NCBI GenBank assembly: GCA_031835245.1
Contig: JAVKOQ010000044.1
Coordinates: 62,001 to 126,000, forward strand
Direction: 5' to 3'
Length of the DNA stretch: 64,000 nt
Source of the DNA: Balamuthia mandrillaris
Taxonomy: Eukaryota; Discosea; Longamoebia; Balamuthiidae
In this document: positions 11,979 to 25,100 of the stretch, one piece after another
Position numbering within the stretch: position 1 is the first letter of the stretch
How the letters are laid out: each line of letters starts with the position of its first letter
Position numbers and translations under genes: made by a program
The notes under the pieces: model-generated
What the model was told of the DNA's origin: nothing
Seen by the model: the letters and a program-made list of their open reading frames with translations, nothing else
Databases searched by the model: none

Positions 11979-13304
11979 ATGTTGGGTATCATCAAGAAAA
12001 AGAAGGAAGGCAGCTCTGAGGAAGATCTCGAGCTCTTATCTTACGAACAGGTTTCTTCCTTTCCTTTCTTTCCTTTTACTTCTTCCTTTCTTTCTTTTAA
12101 AAAAAACCTTTTTTTTAACCAAGAAATACGACCAATATACATCACTATAGAAAGTAAAAGACTCAAAGTTACATCTGAGACAGCTGCACGAGACCCTGGG
12201 CAAAAGCGTTCAGTCCAACACGATAGCGGCGGACCACGGCCACGCCCTCGCCCAGTCGCTCCGCAACTATGCCGTGGCCTTGAAGGAGCAGGACCAGGCG
12301 GCCGAGCCCGAGCTGGGCAACTGCCTGGAAGAGCTGGCCAAAGTGGAGAACACCATAACGGACCTCTCCAGAAAATTCGTACGTTGTTTTTGTTGTTTTT
12401 TTTTTTCAAGTTGGTTTGTTTTGCTGTGTTTGTTTTATTTGTTGTGTGTTGTTTTATTTTATTTTTTGTTAGTTTTTTCCGTTTTTAATGAACAATGCAC
12501 AAACAGAACAGCGCACGCATCAATTCATTGTTGCGTCCAATCGACGACTTGATCAAAGGAGAGATCGCTGCTGCCGAGGTGCTTTTTTCGCTCCTTCTTT
12601 TGTTCTTGTTCTTGTGCTTGTTCTTCTTTTTGTTTTGCTTCTTGTTCTTGTTCTTCTTGTTCTTGTTCTTGTTGTTCTTGTTCTTGTTCTTCTTCTTGTT
12701 CTTGTTCTTCTTCTTCTTCTTGTTCTTGTTCTTCTTCTTCTTCTTGTTCTTGTTCTTCTTCTTCTTCTTGTTCTTCTTCTTCTTCTTCTTCTTCTTCTTC
12801 TTCTTCTTCTTGTTCTTCTTGTTCTTCTTCTTGTTCTTCTTGTTCTTCTTCTTCTTCTTCTTCTTCTTCTTCTTCTTCTTCTTCTTCTTCTTCTTCTCTT
12901 TTATTTGAATTTTATTGCTAATATATATATATATATATATATAACAGCAAGAAAAGAAAAAGTATGACAAGGCGAAAGCAGCCTTCGAGGCTGCCGACGC
13001 CAAGGTCAAACACCTCAAAGTGAAGGAAGATGCCAAGGCCTTTGAGACCGAGAAGGAGCGCAACATCCTCCAAAAGAAATACGAGGAGAGCAAAGCGGTC
13101 ACCAAGAATGCCTTCATGGATGCCTACGAGCGGAACAAAGTGGCGACGCTGGAGCGGCTCTGCGATTACGTGGATGCCTACAAGGAGGTGTTTCGGTACG
13201 GCTTCGAGGCCTTTGCCACCATTGACTCCCAGTTGAACTCCTACAGGAGTTATATTGCCAAGGTATGATTCGCCTTTATACACCGTTCTTCTTGTCTATT
13301 TCTC

Positions 13305-13349
<45 letters not shown>

Positions 13350-14161
13350 CTCGTTCTCTCATCTATGCTTTTCTTTCAAAACAAACAACAACTGGTAACC
13401 TTTTTTAAAAAAAACATAAACATAGAAACGTTCCCAGAATGATGAGCATGAACCAAGCGCTTCCTCCTCTTCCTCCTCCTCTTCTTCCTCTCCTTCTCCT
13501 TCCTTGTCTTCTTCTGGCGATCGACGAAGAACCATCGTTCGGCCTCCACTTCCGACCGACGCCACGAAGAGCGCCGAGAGCTTGGCCGAGCTGACCAAAC
13601 GCAACACCGTGTTGGAGGGATGGATCAACTACAAACAAAACAGGAGCTGGCGAAAGCTTTGGGCGACGGCCAAGTTCAAGTATCTTTATCTTTATAACAA
13701 TCCTCTTGTAAGTTTTGCATTCTCTTCAGAGTTCTTCTCTTCTTTCTTCTCACTGCTTTTTTGTTTTGTTTGCAAAGGAGCGCGAGCTAAAGTTGGTCGT
13801 CCCATTGACGCATTGCTCCATTGATGTAGAAACGTAACTTTCTGCTTCTTGCTTCTTGCTTCTTGCTTCTTGCTTCTTCCTGTCTTCTTACAGTTCAACG
13901 ACTTAATAGAAAAGGCAAAGCAAATACATTCGCGATAAACGGACGACTCGAGTCTTATTTCTTCAGAGTAAAACCGAAGGAGGCGCCACCAACGATGGAA
14001 GACTGGGTCAAAGCTGTCAAGGAATGTACCGAGGAAGAAGAAGTCCACCAAACGCGGGAGTATAAAGGAAAGCGAGACATCAAAGGCCAGGTATTCCTTG
14101 AGCAGGACGAAGACGATACTGACAGCGATGAAGAAGTTCCTTTTGGATGTGGTACATACTT

Positions 14162-14200
<39 letters not shown>

Positions 14201-17200
14201 TGGCTTCCTAACAACAAACACGACACAACAAATAAATAAAGAAACGGTTCAAAGACATGTGCGGAACCTGGTCAAAGAGGAGCGGAGGTACGTACAGATG
14301 CTGGACCGCATCTCCAAGATGTACCGCACGCCTCTAGAAGTGGACCCAAAGCTCAAGAGCAAGTTGTTAGCCGAGGAGGTGGACACTATCTTTGGCAACA
14401 TCAAACCCATTGCAAAGCTTCACGCCAAGCTGCTTCAGCGCTTCGAGTCCATTCTGCAAAACTTGAACAAAGTTCACGACAGTTCCACTCCTTCTACTCC
14501 TTCTGCATCCTTCTCTCCTTCTCCTCCTTCTTCAACCTCTTCTTCAACAAGTTTAACAATAAGAACATTACAAGCAAATGGAACGGCATTGCAGGAGATA
14601 AGCAGCCTTTTACAGGAGGAGAGCTCAAAGTTCGAGCAGGAATACATCAACTATGTGAGCAAGATCAGCAACGCAATGTACTGCCTCGTGGTCTGTCGCA
14701 ACCGAGCCAAAGTGGTGAGGCAGTTCCTCAAGGAGAGAAGGAAGCAGTTGGGAGAGGGCAACGAGCTGGAGGCCCTCTTGGCTCTGCCGTTGCAGAGGTT
14801 GGCGGCTTATGCTGCCTTCTTGGATGAAGCTGGATCCTTGCATCAAAGAGATAGAGCCAAGCTGACTAGTGGTAACGGAAGTGGAAATGCAAACGCCGCA
14901 CGGAATACTAGACCTATATCTTCTGCTTCTGCTCAAGTGGATAGTAGGGGTAAGGCTGTGCATTCTTTTTCTTAGTCTTTCCCCTTTCTTCCTTCCTATG
15001 CCTTTTGGTATTAACGTTATGAGCTTGCCGCTGTGAAGTTGCTACATGTTTGAATAGATTCAGGGAGCTCTCCTCGAAAGTAACGACCAGTAATGCTCTT
15101 TCCCTTAACTTGGAAAAGATGTTGGACATTCGTCGTCGTCTTGTTGATTATGAAGTACTCCTTCGCTGCTTCTCCGCCTTTGTATTTCCTTCTTAACCGT
15201 ACTCTTTCTGGTTTTTATAAAGGGCAACTTGGTCGATCCCAAGCGAGTCTTCCTTCAAGAGGGCAGCATCAATTTGGCTCTTCCTAGCGCACCCACACCG
15301 GGGGTTCCTTCCATGCCTCCATCTTCACCCTCTCTCTCTTCTTCCTCCTCCTCTTCCTCCTCTTCCGCTTCTCCAGCTGTGCTTCCAGCCAACGTTGCTA
15401 CTGCGCTGAAAGAAGGCGGCCTTTTGAAGCCAAGCTACGTCTTTCTCTTCAACGACTTGATCGTCTTTGCAAAGTCTTCCAATCCATTGCAATCCGTTTA
15501 CAAAGTTGTCGGTCAACTTCCTTTGCATAGAGCTGTTCTCACTAACATCGCTGATTCTGGAGGTTTCTTTCCTTAGCTTCTCTCTTTCGTTGTTGTTTCC
15601 ACTTTCTCAATTACTGAACACGTTATTATTCTAACGCTGTACCAGAGCTGAAGAACATATTACGTATCGAAGCTACGCCAAGGAAGCCAGGTTCGGCTGT
15701 ATACTACCTTCAAACTGCGTCCCCGCAAGAAAAAGATGCTTGGTTGTCCACTCTAACAAGTGCCATCGAGGAGGTCGGCAAAGCACGAAAAGGTTCTTCC
15801 TCCTCCTCTTCTTTTTCTTCTTCTTTCTTCTCACTTATATATAAACTTTAAACAACAACTAATATAGTTTATGGACTACCGTTGGTAATGCTAATGGATA
15901 CTCCACGAGAACAAGATCATGACATTCCTACCATCGTTGATAAGGTTGTCTCCTGGATTATTGCTCATGGTATATCCTTTGGAACCCTTTCCTCTTCCTG
16001 CCTCTTTTCTCCTCCTTTAACGCTATGTTTCCATTTTTTTTATTAATAGCGTTGGAGGTGGAAGGCATATTTAGGCTGCCGGGACGGTTGGATAGCATCG
16101 AAGCTTACAAAGATAAAATCAACAATGGTTTGCTCTGCTTCTGCTTTCTCTCCTCTCTCTCTCCCTTGTACGTGGTAAAACCATGTTTTTTTCTCACCGT
16201 TTCACTACTCTTAGGAAACGACATTCATCTTCCGCCAGATGAGAACCCATACGTGGTGGCCAGTCTTCTCACGCATTGGTTGATGGAGCTTCCGGAAACT
16301 CTTTGCACACGTCCTCTATATTCTCTCTTTGTGGGAGCCATTCGTACGTGTTTCTTTATCTCTTTCTCTTTCTCTCTTTTTCTCCGTCGCAAGTTTCTAA
16401 CCTGTATGCGACACTCAGAGAACGCCAGCAACGAGCAAGAACGATGCGACATGCTGATACAGGCTGTTAAGAAAATGCCTCTTTCCAATCGTTTCGTCTT
16501 GCAGCACCTCATTTCTCTGTTCTTGCTCATTGTGGAGAAACAAGAAGGTATTCCTGCCCTTCCTTGCTTTCCTCCTTTATTTTCTTTGCGTTCTCATCAT
16601 TAACTCTCTACGAATCCTTTCCTCTTTCTTTCGTTATAGTAAACAAAATGGGGTTGAGCAACCTGGCCATTGTGTTTAGCGTCTCTTTGTTGGCTTCCGA
16701 TGAGCCGGATCAAATGTGGTCTGGCATACAAGACGCCCAAGCCGTCATTCAAACCTTTATTACCCATTACAACACCATATTCTCGGTATCACTACTCCCT
16801 CCTCCTCTTGTTCTTCTTCTTGTTCTTCTTGTTCTTCTTCTGCTTCTTCTTCTTCTTCTTCTTCTTCTGCTTCTTCTTCTTCTTCTTCTTCTTCTTCTTC
16901 TTCTTCTTCTTCTTCTTCTTCTTCTTCTTCTGCTGCTTCTTCTTGTTCTTCTTGTTCTTCTTCTTCTTCTTGTTCTTCTTCTTGTTCTTCATCTTGTTCT
17001 TCTTCTTCTTCTTCTTCTTCTTCGTCTTCTTGTTCTTCTTGTTCTTCTTCTTCTTCTTCTTCTTCTTCTTCTTCTTCTTCTTCTTCTTCTCTTCTATCAT
17101 CTTGCTCTTTCTTCTTCTATCTGACTTCACATTTTCTCTCACTTATAGTGGGTCGCAGAAGAGCGGAAGCAATGGAAGCTCAGCAGACAAAACGCAACGA

Positions 17201-17946
17201 ACAGTACCAACGGTGCCAAACCAGGAACACCACCACCGGCCGTTCCCAAACGACCTCTCCCTCCCTCTCCTGGTGCAAATGGCGGGGGAGGACCACCATC
17301 ACCAACAGCCGCCGCTGGTCGTGGCAGAGGAGGAGGAGGAGGAGGCAGCTGGCGGGGCAACAGACCATCACAGCTGTCTCGCCTCGGGCCAAAGACGCTC
17401 AGCGACAGAGCCAACTTGACTTCCTCTTTCTTGAACAAACAACAGCTGCCGCAGCAACAAACCCCTCCGGACACGCCCCCAAGGCGTTCTCCCTCTCCCC
17501 TCTCCCCCCGATCCATTCAAAAGCAACAACCCCTCCCTCAGCTTCCTCTGCACTCCTCTGCTCCTTCTCTCTCTGCCTCTCTGGGAGAAGAGGTGATGAG
17601 CCCCAAAGAAGCTGCTGCTCCCTCCTCACACGACATAAACGAGGAAGAGCTGGAGGACGACAGCCTCATCGTGAAGGAGGGATGGCTGGCCAAGAAGGGC
17701 GGCAAACGACGCAACTGGAACACCCGCTGGTGCGTGTTGCGTCCCAAGTACCTCAGCTACTTCAAGGACAAGACGGACGCCAAGCCCAAGGGCACCGTCG
17801 TGCTGAGCGGGGTGAGGGTCATGGAGTCGGCCAGGAAGCAGTACTGCTTTGCCATCACGCTGCCGGACAGGACCTACCTGATGGCTGCAAAGGATGCCAA
17901 GGAGCAGGAAGAATGGATGCAAGCCATCCAAAAGTGCATTCTCTAA
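11979..17946 (+). CDS. BAR-PH-RhoGEF-PH-RhoGAP-PH protein
   Basis: Many-exon gene read from MLGIIKKKKEG to the TAA at 17946. BAR-like helical region to about 13263 (KVENTITDLS, YDKAKAAFEAADAKVKHLK, KKYEESKAVTK, YKEVFRYGFEAFATIDSQL). First PH at 13609-14095 (LEGWINYKQNRSWRKLW, then DWVKAVKE). DH/RhoGEF domain at 14240-14860 (HVRNLVKEERRYVQMLDRI, YVSKISNAMYCL, LPLQRLAAYAAFL). Second PH at 15228-15800 (SYVFLFNDLIVFAKS; DAWLSTLTSAIEE). RhoGAP at 15870-16785 (VEGIFRLPGRLDSIE supplies the catalytic Arg; later SNLAIVFS). A Pro/Gly-rich linker follows, then a third PH at 17665-17940 (EGWLAKKGGKRRNWNTRWCV). It should bind curved phosphoinositide membranes and both load and switch off Rho-family GTPases. 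Two introns hold very long TTC arrays. Confidence 0.85.
12590..12942. repeat. (TTC/TTG)n array plus (AT)n in an intron
   Basis: About 300 bases of TTC triplets interspersed with TTG, followed by a (TA)n run at about 12920-12942, lie inside a BAR-domain intron of the plus-strand gene. Open frames across it translate to poly-Leu, poly-Phe or poly-Lys and are artefacts of the repeat. Confidence 0.95.
13308..13347. repeat. (CT)n tract in an intron
   Basis: CT repeat in the intron just after the BAR exon ending near 13264, pyrimidine on the coding strand. Confidence 0.9.
16797..17093. repeat. (TTC)n array in the intron after the RhoGAP domain
   Basis: Nearly 300 bases of TTC with sparse TTG and TGC variants, filling the intron between the last RhoGAP exon and the Pro-rich linker exon that starts near 17150. 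Confidence 0.95.
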
Positions 17947-18140
17947 AGAGAGAGAGAAAGAGGAGCAAAGAAGGAAGAAGAAAGAAGGGATGAACAAGAA
18001 GAGAATCCCATTTTACACACACATTTTTTCCTTCACAAACACAAAACAACCATACACAACAATTTAGACTTGTAACAAACACAAAACAAAAAAAACACAT
18101 ATTTACATTCTTTTCCCATGCTTGCTTGCTTCGTTCCGGT

Positions 18141-21100
18141 TCAACAGGGCAGTCCTTTCGTAGAATGGTTTGGGCTTTGTACAGGGCTTAAACTCTTGTT
18201 GTCAGAAGTGTTGGTGCTGGAGGACGTGTTTTCTTTGAGGGATAATTGGGCAAAAGAGGAAGTGGGTGGTGCTGTTGATGAAGAAGAAGAGGAAGAGGAA
18301 GAGGGGATTGAAGAGCTCGTTCGGTCACCAGTTCTTCCTTCTTTCTCTGGTGGTGGTTGTTGCTGCTGTACCCTTGCATTCATTCCACCTGAACGAGAGA
18401 ACAAGAAGATACAGAGAAGAGGAGATAAGGGAGAGAACAACATAAAAGGAACGAAAAAGCGACGAAGAGTAACGAACCTGCGTGAAATTGATATTCAGAA
18501 GGAAAACCGGTGGTTGTAGTTTGGGCAGTGGGAGGGGGCATGGGGAAATAAAGTGGTGGAGGCATTAGTTGATGATACATCGACTGTTGTTGCTGCTGCT
18601 GGTGCTGCTCTGTCATCAGCTGATAGCCTCCTCCTTCCACATTACCGCTGCTGGTGCTGCTGATAGAACTGCTGTACATCGCATCAAACTCTACAAAACC
18701 TTGTTGTTGCTGTTGTTGAAGATGATGATAATCGTCAGAAGATAATAATGAGGATGTTGATGAAACTGCTTGTCCAGTTGATGAAGAGTCTGAAAAAGAG
18801 GTTGTAGGAGGAGCCATGTACATTGTAGTTGTTGAATATGGAGCATAAGTTGGATGCGTGTATCCCATTTGATAGCCGCCACCGCTGCTATCACCGCTAT
18901 AAGATATTCCTCCACTGCTGCTAGAAGGAGTACCACCAACGCCTGTTGTTGGTGATATGGTGGAGGTTGGAGTGGACGAAGTAGCGGAGGAGGTTGGGTA
19001 TGAGTAGTTTGGAACTACTTCCCCTGTTTGAGCCGCGAAGAATTTCCTGTACAGGTAACCAAAAATGAGAGAGATGTTAGAGAAGAAGAAAACAAAAAGA
19101 GGATATAAACTAGAGTACCGGTTGTAAGGATGAAATTTATGAAGAGGGGTGGACGGAGCAGTAGGAGGAGGAGGCATGTTTGTTGGTTGAGAAGGAGGAA
19201 TGTACAACGGCACGTTCCCACCCATTTGTTGCTATTCAAAAGGCGAAATCAGCACCAACGGGTATCACTCAAAGAGTATAGTAAACGAAAAAAATGAAAC
19301 AAAACGATGAAAAGGAAGGAGAAAGATGAATACATACAGGAATGATCATGGGAGGAGGAGCAGGTGCAAATGATGTGGCTGGAGGATACGTGAAATAATG
19401 AGTGCCGCCTTGAAGGTAGGCGTTTGCGGCTGGTACTGGCGGTGCAACCATCATGCCCATAGTATAGGGCGATGCACCTGGCATTTGATGAAGTCTTCTT
19501 CTGCCCTTCATGTCTGCGGATTCGCAATATTGTACTCTAATTCTTTTGCCCAACCATTCCGTTCCATTCTGTATCGATATCGTGCAAAGTGAAGTAAATG
19601 AGTTAGCTGCACGAAGCATTTTTTTTTTTACTTAGTTTACCTCTTGTTCAATGGCAGAAGCGGATGATGAAGCATCTTTGAAACGAACGAAAGCAAATGC
19701 ACTTCGAGGTATGCCTGTTAATTTGAGATGAGAACGAAGCTTATGAAGAGAGGAGAGGAAGGCCATACCTGTCTCAGGTTCTTCCCCTTCATCCTTTTTT
19801 ACCAAGGAAATGCTTTCGATGGGTCCATAACCCTCAAAACGTTCCTGCAATAACTCTTTCGTGATTTGAGTAGGATTGAGCCCACCAACAAAAATATTGT
19901 GCTTGTCCACTCCGGTCATCAGCTCCGATTCGTTTGTGCTTGTTGCCCATTCTATCACCCATCTTCTGTGCGTTTGCTTCATCGACTTTAAAGAGCGAGA
20001 GAGAGAGAGAGAGAGAGAAAGGGGGGGGAGCTACAGAAGCAAGAGGAGATGGAGAGATGTTGAAGGTTAACAAATAGTACCAGAAATGCCTCCATGGCAT
20101 CCTCCCGAAATTCAAACTTAACAAAACCACAGCCTTTGCTCTTTTGCGTGTGATGGTTTTTGATTATAGTAACACTCTCGATAGGGCCAAACGGCTCGAC
20201 AATTTCTCTCAGTTTCTGCATTTGACAACAGGAACAGAAGTAGAATTTGGAGTGAAAGGTAGTTAGCATAACAGAATGTTAGCATTTGAGCGAAAAAAGG
20301 GTACCTGAGCAGTTAGACTCCTGCTCATCTTGGCAATAAAGAGTGTGCGATTAACTTTGGCTTTTTCTACTCGCAACCGCCGTCCTTGCAACACTTGGTC
20401 ATTGGAACTCAACAAAGCTGCATTTGCATCTTCCACTCGCTGTGTTTCATCACTTTAGCCAACACAGAAACAAAGGTAGAAGATTACACTTAAAAAAAAA
20501 AGACACGACACGGAGAAAGAGACTGAGAGAGAGAGAGAGAGAGAGAGAGGAGACAAGACTAACACAAATCAAAAGAAGACTAAACCTTAAACTGAACAAA
20601 GGCATAGGGACGAGAGGCTGGATCTCTCATGATTTTGATCTTAAGCACTTCACCATACTGCGAAAAATGTTGGTGGAGGACCTCTTCCGTCGCCTGCGAG
20701 GACAAGCTCGCCACGAACAGACAGGCTTGCGGAGGTCCCTTTGGTTCTCCTCTCGAAGAAAACGTCGCGGTCGTTACGGTTGGAGCCCCTTTCTTTTCAC
20801 CCGCTTCATGCTCTTCTTCCTCTTCCTCTTTCCTCGTTTCTTCTTGCTCCTTTTCGCTCACCACGTCTCTATGAGTGCTTTGGGGTTCACTTTTGTCTGG
20901 CTGCCCCCTTTCAACATTGTTGCTGGAAGCGGCAGGTTTAGAAAGGAGTGCAGGAGCAGAAGGTGATGTTGCCCCTTTCTCTGGCGGTCCGCCTTGTTTT
21001 AATAAATGTTATGTGAGATAAAGTCGAAAAGAAAAAAATTAATAATTTTGTGAGCGAAAGGATAGATGGAAGGAAACTTCGGATGGGAAAATCATGCATT

Positions 21101-21194
21101 TTACGGAAGGAAACAAACAAAAACAAGGGGTACCTGTAGTTGAAAGTGCTTCCTTTGGCTCGATGGGGCTCTCCTCCTCTTTCTTTGGTTGCAT
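18141..21194 (-). CDS. Three-RRM RNA-binding protein with Gln/Ser-rich tail
   Basis: First exon 21194-~21136 begins MQPKKEEESPIEPKEALS. RRM1 (about 20770-20590) has ACLFVASLSSQATEEVL and RPYAFVQFK. RRM2 (about 20390-20080) has TLFIAKMSRSL, IESVTIIKN and KGCGFVKFEF. RRM3 (about 19910-19540) has NIFVGGLNPTQIT, ESISLVKK and FAFVRFKD. So RNP2 and RNP1 elements are present in all three. The C-terminal half is low-complexity Tyr/Gly/Gln/Ser/Pro (HHLQQQQQQGF, HQQQQQQSMYHQ), typical of proteins entering RNA granules. The stop is at 18141 (tail HSTKGLPC). The three-RRM arrangement resembles fungal Rim4/Csx1-type regulators, but orthology cannot be judged by eye. Target RNAs unknown. Confidence 0.85.
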
Positions 21195-22321
21195 TCGTTT
21201 TTGTTTGATTGCTTTGAAACCCTTAAAAAAAAGGGGGGGAAACAGATAACAGAGCGCTCTCTCCGCGGGGTTCCTTTGTGGTTAACGGGTAACAGTGAAA
21301 TAGAAGCCGTTTAGTTTAGGTTTTCGTGAAAAGGTCATTTACATCTCTCAACCGCATCACCCCAAAAAGATAAGAGTGACCCATCTCCTGGAGAGAAAGT
21401 GATATATCTGTCTCTACTTTTTTTGGAGCACGTTACCACAACAAAACATCAGAACTCACCTGCAAAACAAAAATGGGACCCCCTTTGTTTTTCTCTTTCG
21501 ATGAAGAGATGAACGGGGAGGAGGGAGGAGTGGTCGAAGCAAACACACACCTCTGCCCACCGACTTTAAAAGAAAAAACGAAAAAGCAGACTCCCCCCCA
21601 CAAACTTTTTTGGTTGATAAACTACTTTCTTTGAAGACCCTTCTTTTTTGCTTCTTTTGTTTTCTCCTCTCTCTTTCTCTCTGTGTGCGGCAAGCAGGCT
21701 GCCAGACCCACCAAACGGTCGCCAGGATTCCTGTCGGTACGACTCGACGACGTCCAGCTGGCAGAAGAACACTGTCCAGCGCTGCCCCCGCCCTCCCCCA
21801 TCTCCCCAACCGGGCCGTTTCCCACCAAGACCCAACGGTAAACAAAAAGCTGCGAAGGCCTGTCCAGAAAAGGCAAAGCTAGGATGTCAAACGTGCTTGT
21901 TACCATGGGAACCCTAGCGATGGGACAAGATGTCTCACGGGTGTTTTTTTTTCCGTTTCAAAAAAAGATAAACAAAACAAACTGTGGAGCGATGGATCGG
22001 CGCTATCCTCGCCAATGAGAGGAACGGGAGGATGTGCGAGGAAACGAACGAGATTTCCCAGGATACAATGTGGAAATTTCGAAATCAGCTTTTTTTGTGA
22101 ATTTGGATTGGAAGATGATCGGCCGATCGATTGATAAATGCGTCCAATGAGGAGGTACGTCTCTCCGCGTCTGTCCCGCGTTCAATGGACAGGAGAGGGC
22201 TAAAATTTACGTTCAGCAATTCTCTTTATGGAAAATCTAACTCGTTGATAAGAGAGTAGGGATAAAGGTTGAGCCAGCGCTGGTGTGGGGGGGAAGCGCA
22301 AACAACCGAGAGTAAAGCAAG
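21195..22321. promoter_or_regulatory. Divergent intergenic region, RRM gene / secreted-protein gene
   Basis: About 1.1 kb without a supported gene. A C/T-rich segment lies at 21600-21690. Overlapping open frames on both strands at 21456-21917 have no conserved features and are not called. Confidence 0.45.
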
Positions 22322-23339
22322 ATGCCTCTTCGACTAACCGCAACTTTTGGGCTCCTTTTGGTCGTGGCCCTTGTTGCGCCCACGGCAAGAGCTGCCCTTG
22401 GAGGCCTTGCTCATTTTGAGACGGTCAGCCCCAATTTCTTAGGCGTGGAGTGCATGCTCCCTGTGTATGATGCTGGTGGATGCTTCTTCCCCGAGTTCGG
22501 CAGCCCCGTCACCGTCACCAACTGCTCCGAGAACATCAACGACAGGACGTCTTTTCCCTCTCAAGTAAAAATTTTGAGCCTGAAGATGGACGCCGCTGCT
22601 CGTTTTAAGACTACGGACGAGGAGACCTACCAGCTGTGGTCCAGACAGGGTTGGCTGAGACAAACCTACTCCAGCGAGGAATTGGTGGACCGCCTGTTCG
22701 GCACCACCGGTCTGGAGGCCATCACCTTCACCAAGAACGCCGATCAAAATTCGGCAGAGTTCTTTGAACGTACGATAATATTTTTTTTGTCTCGCTGCTT
22801 GTGTCGCTTCTTGCTCTATCTGCCCTCCTTGTGTGAGCCTCCTTGTTTCCTGTCCCTGGTTCTTGTCCACTCGCTATTCTGTTTTTTAGGTTTATTACGC
22901 TTCTCTTCCACTCACCTTTGTTTTTTTTTTCAATGCCCTCTTCTCGCCCTTCTCCCTGGGGTATCCTTTGCCGTCACGCCCACCCCACACAGTGGCAGCG
23001 AGGTTCAGCAGGGTGGGTTCGTGGGCTGGCGGCAACCAGAGCTGCCACGACTTGCCCCTGGTGCGGGCCGTCTTCGACATGCCCCTCAGCCGACTGACCA
23101 TCACCGAAAAGCTCGTGCTGAAGGCGGAGGGCGTCATCAGCAAGTTCAGCTTCGTGGCGGACCCGGCGGTGGGCGAGCCGGTGGAGGAGATCAAGATGGA
23201 CGTCAACTGCCTCTCCTTCCAGTACCTGTTCAGCAACCGAGCGGACACCCTGCCCACGCCCACCCTCATGAAGAACACCTTTTTCTTCACCGCCAAGTAC
23301 TTGGATGAGCCTGCTTGCGTGGATGCAGGGGGGGAGTAG
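22322..23339 (+). CDS. Secreted protein of unknown function
   Basis: Two exons (22322-22769, 22993-23339) join in phase to 264 residues. Residues 1-24 form a classic signal peptide (MPLRLTATFGLLLVVALVAP then TARA, likely cut before ALGG), so the product should enter the secretory route. No later membrane helix is seen. Six Cys are visible in the mature part (VECMLPVYDAGGCFF, NCSEN, QSCHDL, NCLSF, PACVD), fitting an extracellular disulfide-bonded fold. One glycosylation sequon (NCSEN) and another (NQSC) are present. It contains several charged, strand-like segments (KILSLKMDAAARF, EKLVLKAEGVISKFSFVAD). I do not recognise the family. Confidence 0.75.
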
Positions 23340-23425
23340 AAAGGAAGACACCTTCGTTGCTTTGTTGTTTTGGGGTTGTCGTTGTTGGAAGAAGAAAAAA
23401 AACAGTGAACAAACAATCACCGGTT

Positions 23426-24509
23426 TTAGACTTTGTGGGTCTTCTTCTTGCTTCGCTGCTTCTTCTTCTTGTTTTTCTTTGTCATCGTGGGAGTTGTTGT
23501 GTCTATGTCCTTTTCTTCTGTTGTTGCAACTGACTTTTGCGCTGCTGCTTCTACATCCATCGAAGCTTCTGCTTGTTGTTGCGCTTCTCCAACCCTCGAA
23601 TAAAGGTGAGTAGACGTACTCTCTGTTTCTTCGTCTTCGCCTCGTTCTTCCATCGAAGTGTTTGGTTTCTTCAACAGCGAGTCCATGAAGGAGAGGTAAA
23701 GCTTGGAAGGAGGTGGAATAACATGAGAAGGAGCGTCAAAGAGGTCGGAGAAGAGTGGAGCTTGCATCGCGTCAAGTTGTTGAAGTTGGTCCTCGTCTTC
23801 TTTCTTCTTTTTCTTTCCCTTAGCCTGAAGTTGCTCCGTTTTACCAAACATCTTCTCAAAGTGCGTCAGTTGTTGATTAGCATCTTGCAAAAGTTGTTTC
23901 TCTGTTGTCACTTCGTCTTCTCCTTCTTCATTGTTGTGTTCGGCAGATTGTTTTTGCTGCTCCAGTTTGAAGAGCTCTTTCCGAGCGTTGAGATACAGAA
24001 TAGCTCGTTCGGATCTGGTAGAGGAGTTGAGGAAAGCTAAGCTCTCCACGGGATTTTTCTTCGACACGCGCCAGAACCAAATGGGCTTTGGAGAGGTTGG
24101 CGAGAACAACAGCAAGTACTTTTTGGTCGAAACGACGAAACGTGGTTCGCTCTTGTTAGATGAATAAAATTGTTGTTGCTGTTGGAAGGGATCAACGGCC
24201 AAAGAGATGACGTTGAGTCGATAAGACCACCAAACAGAAGAGGTCAACAAGTTCCACACAAACAACTGGTCTTTTGTGTAGCAGACGAGGAAGGAGGTGT
24301 CAGGAACGAAAGCTAAGCCCTTAATCTCCTCATTGGGAACCGGGTGGCAGAGCGTATGATGTAAAGCGTTATTGATTGCATCCCACAGCGTTATCACCTG
24401 TTAATTTATTTTTTCCAACGAAAGAATCAACGAAAAAACGAAACTTGATAAGGATCACCAGGGAGGGAGAAAAATGAAAGAGGGAGAGAGGGGGGGGGGG
24501 AGAGAGAGA

Positions 24510-24546
<37 letters not shown>

Positions 24547-25064
24547 GCGAGGGTTAAATGCAATGTAGCATACCTGGCCATAAGCAATAGCAAGGAGAGA
24601 GCCATCCGAGGAAAAAGCGGCAGCAGTGGCAGGACTGTCCTTGTAAAAACCAACTGACCTGCACATCCACGCTGTCTTATCTGCAGCTGTGGTGGGAGCT
24701 GGATGCAAGTTTAAAATAAGAAAGAGAACTAATCCAAAAATGCAATGAAAAGTAAAGGAGACGTACTTCCTGGTTTGCGGACGTGAGTCCATATTTTGAA
24801 CTTCTTATCACGCGAGCAACTAACAACGAGGTTCAAGGTAGGGTGATAAACCAGTCCCGTTACTTCCCTGACGTGAGGATTATCCATTCGAGTATTCATG
24901 ACAAAACTATTTGAGAGAAGAGAGGAAGAGGGAGTTAATTTCTTAATCGCGAAACAAAGAGAAAAGCAAAGTTACTTTTGGGACCGTAGATCCCAGTGCC
25001 AAAACTTGAGGGAGGTTTCATCGGGTTCCGGTCCTCTATCCACCTAAAATACAATAACGTGTGA

Positions 25065-25100
<36 letters not shown>

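Noticed and set aside
12485-13117. Long minus-strand open frame of almost pure Lys/Asn
   Set aside because: It is the reverse of the TTC/TTG intron array; no start context, no domain, and a better plus-strand gene covers the locus.
16564-17124. Plus-strand open frame rich in Leu
   Set aside because: Read through the intronic TTC array; the real RhoGAP and linker exons flank it.
22895-23420. Minus-strand open frames antisense to the secreted protein
   Set aside because: The plus-strand signal peptide and in-phase exon junction are better evidence.
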